DNA of 34,845 bases, from positions 1-34,845 of the forward strand of contig JAUHWN010000024.1 in the NCBI GenBank assembly GCA_030424665.1, in the 5' to 3' direction. This stretch comes from Bdellovibrionia bacterium (GTDB lineage: Bacteria; Bdellovibrionota; Bdellovibrionia; Bdellovibrionales; JAGQZY01). Below are positions 7,471 to 13,585 of the stretch, one piece after another. The position numbers were made by a program, and so were the translations under genes. The notes beneath the pieces are model-generated. The model searched no databases. It had not been told where the DNA came from and saw only the letters and a list, made by a program, of their open reading frames with translations. The stretch's first letter is position 1, and each line of letters starts with the position of its first letter.

Positions 7471-9462
7471 ATGTATAGGCCCATTCATATTTTTGATTTG
7501 CAGGCGACCTCAACGTCTCCCGCCTATGGATATGTCATCGAATTTGCCCATGCCTATTACGATCGGGAGTTAGCTCAGTGGAAGAAGACTGTTGAGTTTA
7601 TTAAATTGCCAAAGGATGAGGAATTACCTCGGCACATTCAAAAAATCACGGGAATCAAAGAAGAGGATCTGGATTGTGGATGGTCGCAGTCGAAGCTGAA
7701 GTCCTATGTTAAAAACCTGGTCGAGTCGCAGCCCGAGGCCTTGTATGTCAGTCATTATGCCCAGTTTGAGAAGGCTTTTATTCGGGATTTATTGAGCAAG
7801 AAAACCTTTGAATCTATGGAGTGGCTTTGTACGCATAAGTTGTCCAAATTGATTTATCCGTTTTTGCCGAGTCATAGTTTAAGAGCGGCAGCCGGCCACG
7901 CGGGTTTTTCTCTGGGGGCTTTAAAGCGATCCCATGGGCAACTGGATGCCAATATATTTTTATGGCAAAAACTTTATCGAGAAATGAAAGAGCAATTTGC
8001 CCTTGAGTCTTATAGAGAGCTTGAAGCTTGGATTCCGAAAAGAAAGAAAGATATTAAAATAATCTATCAGGAAAAGGGGCCTAGTAAGAAGTATCTGAAG
8101 ATTTCAGACAAGGAGAGATTATCTCTTCCCGACGCCCCTGGTGTTTATCGGTTTTATAGTGTGGATGGTCGCCTTCTATACATCGGAAAGGCAAAAAGTC
8201 TAAAGACGAGAGTCAATAGTTATTTTACGGGCAACCCCAAGAGGCTTGGTCGGAAAGCCGAGTTGGTTATTCAAATTGCTCGGATTGAATTCGATGTGTT
8301 GAACACGCCGGTGGAGTCGGCCCTTTACGAGTGCCTGAAAATCAAAGCCTTTGATCCGCCCTATAATCAGGCATTGACGCCGAGAAAGCAGAAGCACCTT
8401 TATGCCTATGATCGAGATCTCAATGTCCGCCAGGTCGAAGGAGTTGAGCGCGAGGGTTCGAGTTTTTGGGGTGAGGGAGTTGAGCACGAGAGTTCAGGTG
8501 CCAGAATTGAGGGAGTTGAGAGCGGGAGTTCATGTGCCAGAATTGAGGGGGGTGAGCACGAGAGTTCAGGTGCCAGAATTGAGGGGGGTGAGCACGAGAG
8601 TTCAGGTGCCAGAATTGAGGGGCGGAAGTTACTATTGAGTTTGAAGGCGAGTGAGTTTGAGAGTCTTGATTTTTTACTGAGCTACTATCAGGGGGCCGGC
8701 CTTTCAGAGGAGATTCTTTTTGGTTTTGCTGAGGAGTCGGTTATCGAAGAGGCGATTGAACTTTTTTATGAAGAGTATCCTCAACTTAAGGCAGCCAGGT
8801 CTAAGCGTGATCTGCTCGCTTGGTGCTATTCAGTTTTTTTAGATTCGCGCAGCGATTTTGATGAAAATATAGAGGCCATTGAAGACGCCGGTGACGAAGA
8901 GGAATTGATTGAAGAGATCGAAGAAACGGATTTCGAAAATCCAGAGGACGTGAAGCTAAGTCTCTACAATGTTTGTGCTCATATCGCAAAATCCCACATG
9001 AAAATGAAGTTAATGGGGAAGCTTTTGGATTCCCGGATTCACCTGTGTGATGGCAATGATAGAGAGTTGAGTTTCGAACTGATGGATGGGCGAATTAAGA
9101 CTGATTCGAAGATGGCATTGAGTCCACGGAGTTCGGAGGGTTCTGAGTTGTTTCGGGAGATTGAGACGGAATCTGGATCAGAGTTGGGATCAGAGTTATC
9201 ACAAAATTCGGATCCACCGAGGGAGATTGATACAAGGTTGGGATTGGAGTCGTCGCGATGTGCGGGGGCAAATGCTGATTTGTGGGACGATTTCCAGAAA
9301 TTGAGTTCCGCCGATTCCTTTGAATGGTTGCGAGTTTTTTTAACCGAGATTTTTCGAATTCATCGAAGCGAAGCACCCGATACGTGGGTTAAAGTAGAGT
9401 ATTTAGGTGCCAACGGTCAGTACCGACCTCTGAATCTCGATTTTTGGTCCCGCTATTTATAG
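7471..9462 (+). CDS. DEDDh exonuclease / GIY-YIG (UvrC N-terminal-like) fusion with internal repeats
   Basis: The ATG at 7471 is preferred because AAGGAG (7460-7465) lies 5 nt upstream; a GTG at 7465 is inside that SD. The 663-residue protein starts with a DnaQ/PolC-type exonuclease fold. Exo I reads FDLQAT (D9, Q11 where the family has Glu), Exo II reads SHYAQFE (E100 where Asp is usual), and Exo III keeps H155 and D159 (HGQLDA). A UvrC-type GIY-YIG nuclease domain follows (about 219-303: PGVYRFYS, LLYIGKAKSLKTRVNSYF, VESALYE, PPYN). DEDDh-UvrC fusions are known, for example in mycobacteria. The C-terminal half lacks UvrC's RNase H-like nuclease. It holds five 12-residue repeats, an acidic stretch (about 470-495) and a Ser/Glu-rich stretch. 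It probably acts in excision repair with the upstream helicase. Confidence 0.85.
   Translation: MYRPIHIFDLQATSTSPAYGYVIEFAHAYYDRELAQWKKTVEFIKLPKDEELPRHIQKITGIKEEDLDCGWSQSKLKSYVKNLVESQPEALYVSHYAQFEKAFIRDLLSKKTFESMEWLCTHKLSKLIYPFLPSHSLRAAAGHAGFSLGALKRSHGQLDANIFLWQKLYREMKEQFALESYRELEAWIPKRKKDIKIIYQEKGPSKKYLKISDKERLSLPDAPGVYRFYSVDGRLLYIGKAKSLKTRVNSYFTGNPKRLGRKAELVIQIARIEFDVLNTPVESALYECLKIKAFDPPYNQALTPRKQKHLYAYDRDLNVRQVEGVEREGSSFWGEGVEHESSGARIEGVESGSSCARIEGGEHESSGARIEGGEHESSGARIEGRKLLLSLKASEFESLDFLLSYYQGAGLSEEILFGFAEESVIEEAIELFYEEYPQLKAARSKRDLLAWCYSVFLDSRSDFDENIEAIEDAGDEEELIEEIEETDFENPEDVKLSLYNVCAHIAKSHMKMKLMGKLLDSRIHLCDGNDRELSFELMDGRIKTDSKMALSPRSSEGSELFREIETESGSELGSELSQNSDPPREIDTRLGLESSRCAGANADLWDDFQKLSSADSFEWLRVFLTEIFRIHRSEAPDTWVKVEYLGANGQYRPLNLDFWSRYL
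8437..8616 (+). repeat. Five in-frame 36-bp tandem repeats inside the DEDDh/GIY-YIG gene
   Basis: Five consecutive 36-bp units start at 8437, 8473, 8509, 8545 and 8581, followed by the first bases of a sixth. Each encodes 12 residues of the type EGxEHESSGARI. Units 4 and 5 are identical, units 2 and 3 differ at a few bases, and unit 1 is the most diverged. Because 36 is a multiple of three, changes in copy number keep the frame. They lie between the GIY-YIG domain and the C-terminal region, so they act as a variable linker. Confidence 0.95.
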
Positions 9463-9590
9463 GTTTGTTCCCGTATTTATAGGTTTGTTCCCGTATTTAT
9501 AGGTTTGTTCCCGTATTTATAGGTTTGTTCCCGTATTTATAGGTTTGTTCCCGTATTTATAGGTTTGTTCCCGTATTTATAGGTTTGTTC
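9449..9590 (+). repeat. Seven 20-bp tandem repeats starting over a stop codon
   Basis: The unit is CCGTATTTATAGGTTTGTTC. There are six perfect copies from 9471 to 9590. They are preceded by a variant copy with one extra C (from about 9449), which contains the last codons and TAG stop of the DEDDh/GIY-YIG gene. There are no spacers, so this is a simple array and not a CRISPR. The rest of the 9463-9705 gap contains nothing else I can identify. Confidence 0.95.
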
Positions 9591-9705
9591 CCGTTGCGAA
9601 ACTCATTTAGTTTTTGCTAGGGTGTTGGCCTTCGAATCGGCGATAGGTTTTTTGAAGCGTTTTTTCAAAAGGTCTTGGTAAAAGATTTTTTTAAACAAGG
9701 CTTTT

Positions 9706-10254
9706 TCAGAGAGGTTTTTCAAGTGGGTTTTGATAAGTAGGGGCTTTGTTCTTTCGAGGCTTGTATGGCCTCACTCCCCAGACTTCCGCTTCGTTTTGCG
9801 AGATATAGTTTTTTGTTCTCTCGAAGTCCTGACCCCAGTCTAATACGCGTGTGAAAGGACTCAACTTCCATAGGCCTTTGCCATACTTTCTCGCGAGAAT
9901 GCCTGTGAGTGCCCTTGTGAATTTTTTGTAGGAGTCCCGATTAACAATCTTCATAAGAATATGAATGTGATCCTTTTGTACACTCAAGTGATAGATTCTT
10001 ATATGAAACTGAAAAGAGTATCTATTGATATAATACTTCACTTCGCTTAACTCACTGAATAGACAGACGGTTTGACTAGATTTGAGTACAAGATGAAGTG
10101 CTTTTCTTGTTGCTAGTGGTCTTCGGGTTTTTCTTTTTCCAAGATTTACTATCCCGCCATGGGATTTTAGAGTTTCATCTTTGAAGAGTGGTAGCTGTCT
10201 CACGGAGATGACTATAACATGGGGTTTTAAAAACTCGTTTTTTGTCTTTTTCAA
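9706..10254 (-). mobile_element. Y1/HUH transposase, RAYT-like (IS200-type fold)
   Basis: Protein of 182 residues with the Y1 transposase pattern. It has HUH residues H96 and H98 in QKDHIHILM, preceded by the strand FQFHIRIYHLSV, and a C-terminal helix with a candidate nucleophile tyrosine Y150 in TKNYISQNEAE. The middle has the helix YKKFTRALTGILARKYG typical of TnpA_REP/RAYT proteins. Such enzymes cut and join single-stranded DNA and are linked to short palindromic repeats rather than to classical IS ends. No accessory TnpB/IscB gene or clear IS200-like hairpin end is present here. It is surrounded by repeat arrays on both sides. It could be a domesticated single-copy RAYT. The frame is intact, so activity is possible. 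Confidence 0.8.
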
Positions 10255-10610
10255 AAAATTGATGGCATCTAAAAAACTTCTGTGAGCCGCTATTAGACTG
10301 CCATCTGGCTTAGCCCCTGCGAGATGTATTTAAGGACTACTCCCTCCCTATCTCAATTTTATTTACTGAATAGAGGACGTTCTCGGGATCAAAAACGACG
10401 TCAAAACATATTTTTAAAATTTCGACTTTAATGATGTGGAATTTTTGGGGTGATTCTTCAAGCTATACATAAACGTGGAATCAATAGAAATCAGTCTTTG
10501 AGTTTAAATCTGGCGCGGACCCCTTCAAAAAAACTGGTAGAGTCTTAAGTAAAACCGTTGCAGTACGGGGCCAGCATTAATCGAGGGAGAAATTAAGCTT
10601 GATGTAATTA
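10255..10610. other. Non-coding gap, no gene recognised
   Basis: A stretch of A/T-rich sequence between the transposase start and the degenerate repeat field. I see no ORF with a plausible SD, no tRNA and no strong inverted repeat. It presumably includes the transposase promoter on the minus strand. Confidence 0.4.
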
Positions 10611-10888
10611 TTCAAGAAGTGATTGAGCTTCGGTACGCCTCAGTCGTTAGTCTTCGAGATCATGGAGTCGGTTGGTACGCCTCAGTCATTAGTCTTCGGG
10701 ATCACAGTGCCGGCTGATAACTTTCGAGATCGCGGAGTCGTTCGGTACGCTTCAATCGCAAACCCTCAAAACCGCAGAGTCAGTGCAAACCCTCAAAATC
10801 GCAGGGTCGGCGCTACTTATAGCAACTCTTCAATATGTGATTGAACTTCGGTGCGGGTCAGCTGGTGGCCCTCGGGATCATAGGGATC
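10611..10888. repeat. Degenerate repeats resembling the 3' end of the adjacent gene
   Basis: The segment 10611-10670 aligns with 10829-10888 (the last codons of the minus-strand hypothetical gene) at roughly 70% by eye, sharing GTGATTGA, CTTCGGT and GATCAT blocks. GGTACGCCTCAGTC recurs at 10632 and 10674, and a variant GGTACGCTTCAATC lies at 10744. Two 27-bp units starting GCAAACCCTCAAAA lie at 10758 and 10785. The copies carry stops and frame changes relative to the gene, so they are non-coding, decayed duplications. Confidence 0.7.
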
Positions 10889-11518
10889 AGTGATTCGCAA
10901 AATTCCCTTGCCGTATTGAAATTTCGTCTGTGGACCACGAACAAATTGCACGACCTTGAGATTTGAAGCGAGTGCCTGTCTAACTGCCGGATCTTTGCTA
11001 ATTTCGCGAATAACAGATCCAACATCATTAATTGTAGCCATGAGTCTTCGACTGGCATCCCCGCCATCTTTAAACGCGCGCCAATCTACTGCCATATCGA
11101 CTTTCTTTTTCAGATCGTGAGTTATGACTTTGATCCAGTCTGCGAGCTTTTTCTGAATTTCTTTGTGTGTCGGAGGCGGGCTCTTTGGAGCCATAATCGC
11201 CCCAAAGGAAATCAAATGGGCAAATTCAGGAGCGTCCAAGACCGTAAAGCCAATGATATTCTTCATCTTTACGTACATTGCCCCATTGAGTTCACCATTT
11301 TGCCCCTCTGTTTCGAACAAAAGGGTCGATTCATCGTCACTAGAGGTGTAATCCAGGAGCCACCCAGTGGCCGTAACCCCATTTACAAGGGTTAGCTGCA
11401 ATTTTGGCATGGTGATGCCCTCACCACGTGTCCACTTTTTACGCAATAGATGAAGCTCGGTGAGAACCATATCGATTTCTTTGGCTGGTAATTGCGTTAT
11501 GGACCGATCTGCTGGCAC
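10817..11518 (-). CDS. Hypothetical protein, 233 aa
   Basis: Reads from a GTG at 11518, preceded by GGGAG at 8 nt, to TAA at 10817. It has no signal peptide and no membrane helix. The N-terminal half (about 35-110) is strand-rich with a small-domain look (PKLQLTLVNGVTATGWLLDY… AMYVKMKNIIGFTVLDA). The C-terminal half is helical and charged, with an Asp/Lys-rich segment and an apparent ligand or nucleotide-free core (WRAFKDGGDASRRLMATINDV). I do not recognise the family. Its last codons have relatives in the degenerate repeats just downstream, so the 3' end seems to have been copied in tandem. It lies about 200 bp from the next minus-strand gene. Confidence 0.7.
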   Translation of the reverse strand: MPADRSITQLPAKEIDMVLTELHLLRKKWTRGEGITMPKLQLTLVNGVTATGWLLDYTSSDDESTLLFETEGQNGELNGAMYVKMKNIIGFTVLDAPEFAHLISFGAIMAPKSPPPTHKEIQKKLADWIKVITHDLKKKVDMAVDWRAFKDGGDASRRLMATINDVGSVIREISKDPAVRQALASNLKVVQFVRGPQTKFQYGKGILRITDPYDPEGHQLTRTEVQSHIEELL

Positions 11519-11715
11519 GAATTAACTCCCGATAAGAATTAATTTTTTTGTTATGTTCTAAGAAAGTCAAGATGAGTAAATTTAGATGTTGTGGAACGCA
11601 GCAGAAAAATGAAATGTTCTGTCTGATTACTTGCTGAATGTAAAAAATTTTTCTAGGCTTTTAAGTGGGACGGGCGATGGGCTTTAGGATGAAGTCGAGT
11701 GGCAAGGAAGCTGCT

Positions 11716-12303
11716 TCATCGCTCTTTTTTTTCACTCGACATATCTGCGCGATTATCCAATTCAAGCTCTACATTTTCAAGTCTTTCGACAAATTCAGCT
11801 CCTTTTTCTGCCGGTAACTGATTAGAGCCGACCGCTGACTGTGCTTTGTCCTTAATCATCTTAAAAAATGCTTTCATTTTGGGTTTAGCGCGATCGAGAA
11901 GTCTCTGGAATCGACCTTCTTTAAGGTCTTTCGATATTTGGTTCGATTTAGTTTTAACTTCATTGGCATAGCGAGTGTACTCTATGAGGTCTCTTTCTTC
12001 GCTGGAATTACCTTTAAGGTTCTTGCCATATTCAGCAACTGTCGTGGTCGCTTCAAAGTCCTCAGCCCCTTCTAGGTAGTCATAGCGCCCCTTTTTATTG
12101 CCATTTTGTTGGCCTACGTTTTTAGCGCGGTGATATCGCCCCTGAAGTTTAGCTTTAAAGCCATCGAGACCTTTTTTTGTCATTATTTGAGGGGCATACT
12201 TCGGTCCGGCCCAAAAAAACAGAGCCGCGCTGAGGCCGCCCATCATCATAAAAGTAAATAACATTCTGAATAATCTCATCATTTCTCTTATCGGCTTTGA
12301 CAA
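11716..12303 (-). CDS. Hypothetical single-pass membrane protein
   Basis: An N-terminal hydrophobic helix (about 11-32: LFRMLFTFMMMGGLSAALFFW) is followed by a soluble, charged, mostly helical domain of about 160 residues rich in Lys, Glu and Asp. This suggests inner-membrane anchoring with the domain in the periplasm or cytoplasm. The longest frame starts at TTG 12303 without an SD. ATG codons at 12282 and 12279 are alternatives and would give MMRLFRMLF. Directly before 12282 is GCCGATAA, identical to the FliA -10 consensus, so the shorter start with a very short or absent leader is plausible. I do not recognise the family. Confidence 0.65.
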   Translation of the reverse strand: MSKPIREMMRLFRMLFTFMMMGGLSAALFFWAGPKYAPQIMTKKGLDGFKAKLQGRYHRAKNVGQQNGNKKGRYDYLEGAEDFEATTTVAEYGKNLKGNSSEERDLIEYTRYANEVKTKSNQISKDLKEGRFQRLLDRAKPKMKAFFKMIKDKAQSAVGSNQLPAEKGAEFVERLENVELELDNRADMSSEKKER

Positions 12304-12384
12304 AATAAAGCCTAAAGAATACCTCAGAATATGCTAAATATTTAGAAATTGTGAGTGTTTAAGAATGCTACAGAGGGGGTGCTC

Positions 12385-13119
12385 GTGAAGATTGTATTAG
12401 TGAGGCACGGTCAAAGTGTTTGGAATAAAGAAAACAAGTTTACAGGTTGGTATGATGCCCCCCTTAGCGAGCAGGGCTTTACTGAGGCGAAGTTGGCCGG
12501 TGAGATTCTTAAAGAAGAGAATTTTGTTTTTGATCGAATTTTTACATCAGTTTTAAAACGAGCCATCATCACCGGTGAAGAAATCCTTCGAGTTATGGAT
12601 CTTTCGTGGATTCCGGTAGAAAAGGCTTGGCAGCTCAATGAGAGACATTACGGTGCCTTGATGGGGCTCAACAAAAAAGAAACCGTTGAGAAACATGGAG
12701 CTGAACAAGTCCACATTTGGAGACGTTCTTATAGTACCCCTCCACCGGCAATGGATATCGATGATCCTCGGCATCCTCGTTTCGAGGACAAATATAAAAA
12801 TGTTCCTGCAGATTTATTGCCCACTTGCGAATCTCTAAAAGACACTGTTAACCGAGTCATTCCCTATTGGGAGTCAACAATTGCTCCCGCGCTCCAGGCT
12901 GGCGAGCGAATCATTCTTTCGGCCCATGGTAATAGCATTCGTGCCCTTTACAAATATCTTCTTGATATTTCTGAAGATGAAATCTCCGAGGTTAATATTC
13001 CAACAGGTCAACCTCTTGTGATAGAACTTGATAAGCAGCTGAAGGGGACTAAAGATTATTATCTCGGGGACGCTGAGAAAATTCAGGCCCAAATTAATGA
13101 AGTAAAAAATCAAACTTAG
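12385..13119 (+). CDS. gpmA: 2,3-bisphosphoglycerate-dependent phosphoglycerate mutase
   Basis: Converts 3-phosphoglycerate to 2-phosphoglycerate in glycolysis and gluconeogenesis. The GTG at 12385 is chosen because AGAGGGGG (12372-12379) precedes it by 5 nt and the product then starts MKIVLVRHGQS, as in the family; an upstream GTG at 12355 would add ten unconserved residues. The catalytic phospho-histidine lies in VRHGQS, the catalytic Glu in NERHYGALMG, and the second His in SAHGNSIRAL. The 244-residue length is typical of dPGM. It is a single gene closed by a strong terminator shared with the histone gene on the other strand. Confidence 0.96.
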   Translation: MKIVLVRHGQSVWNKENKFTGWYDAPLSEQGFTEAKLAGEILKEENFVFDRIFTSVLKRAIITGEEILRVMDLSWIPVEKAWQLNERHYGALMGLNKKETVEKHGAEQVHIWRRSYSTPPPAMDIDDPRHPRFEDKYKNVPADLLPTCESLKDTVNRVIPYWESTIAPALQAGERIILSAHGNSIRALYKYLLDISEDEISEVNIPTGQPLVIELDKQLKGTKDYYLGDAEKIQAQINEVKNQT

Positions 13120-13153
13120 ATTTAGATTTTTTAGGCATTGATTGTAAGCAAAA

Positions 13154-13177
13154 AAAAGGGCTCAATAGAGCCCTTTT
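13154..13177. terminator. Bidirectional rho-independent terminator (gpmA / histone)
   Basis: AAAAGGGCTC (13154-13163), loop AATA, GAGCCCTTTT (13168-13177): a 10-bp perfect stem with an A-run on one side and a T-run on the other. It can stop transcription from both gpmA (+) and the histone gene (-), whose 3' ends face each other. Confidence 0.92.
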
Positions 13178-13200
13178 CAATTAAGTTTGCTCGAAGCAAA

Positions 13201-13440
13201 TTAATTAGACATGAAGTCGTGTGAACGAACTGTTTTACGACCATTGTGATCGGCTCTTTTTACACCTTGCTCGATGAGCCAGTAAACCCAGTCATTAAGG
13301 CCGTCAAGAGCATCACCAGCTACGTTAACTCCGTGAGCTTTTAAAGCTGCTTTTACTTTACTTCCAACAAGAAGCATTTCACCGCTTGTTTTAGTTTTCT
13401 TAGTTGCCTTCTTCTTTGTAGTTTTCTTCTTCTTAGCCAT
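13201..13440 (-). CDS. Bacterial histone with lysine-rich N-terminal tail
   Basis: 79 residues. Residues 2-19 form a Lys/Thr tail (AKKKKTTKKKATKKTKTSG). The remainder reads as one histone fold: alpha-1 LLVGSKVKAALKAHG (about 23-37), loop 1 VNVAGD, a long alpha-2 from about 43 to 66, loop 2 with NGRKTVR (66-72), then a very short alpha-3, SHDFMSN. The GRKTVR-x-x-D ending is the standard histone signature shared with archaeal histones. Bdellovibrio bacteriovorus is known to have an abundant single-fold histone (HBb, Bd0055) that coats or bends DNA as a dimer, and this protein fits that group. Expected role: nucleoid compaction. An SD (AAGGAG) lies 8 nt before the ATG. It is monocistronic, with a strong terminator. 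The alternative, an unrelated small basic DNA-binding protein, is less likely given the RKTVR motif. Confidence 0.88.
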   Translation of the reverse strand: MAKKKKTTKKKATKKTKTSGEMLLVGSKVKAALKAHGVNVAGDALDGLNDWVYWLIEQGVKRADHNGRKTVRSHDFMSN

Positions 13441-13585
13441 AACACTTACTCCTTAAGACAAATTGGCGTTTAACTTCAAAACTGATGAAGATGAGGATAA
13501 GAACACTGCTACGACTAATCAAAGAAAAAATGCAAAATGGCGCAAAATAGCGAAAAAAAGTGGTTTAACGCGATTTTAAGAAAAC

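Noticed and set aside
6906-7478. 190-codon plus-strand ORF
   Set aside because: Lies over the conserved helicase motifs in another frame; the helicase frame explains the region.
8402-8638. Second reading frame with regular STRVQVPELRG repeats
   Set aside because: Out-of-frame shadow of the 36-bp repeats inside the DEDDh/GIY-YIG gene.
9449-9590. Possible CRISPR array
   Set aside because: Units are adjacent with no spacers, non-palindromic, and no cas genes lie nearby.
10623-10844. Plus-strand 73-codon ORF with an apparent GTPQSLVF repeat protein
   Set aside because: It is a translation of the degenerate repeat DNA; no SD fits and it overlaps the real minus-strand gene end.
11688-11720. Hairpin GATGAAG/CTTCATC followed by TTTTTTTT on the plus strand as a terminator
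   Set aside because: No plus-strand gene ends there; the T-run is the antisense of Lys codons at the end of the minus-strand gene.
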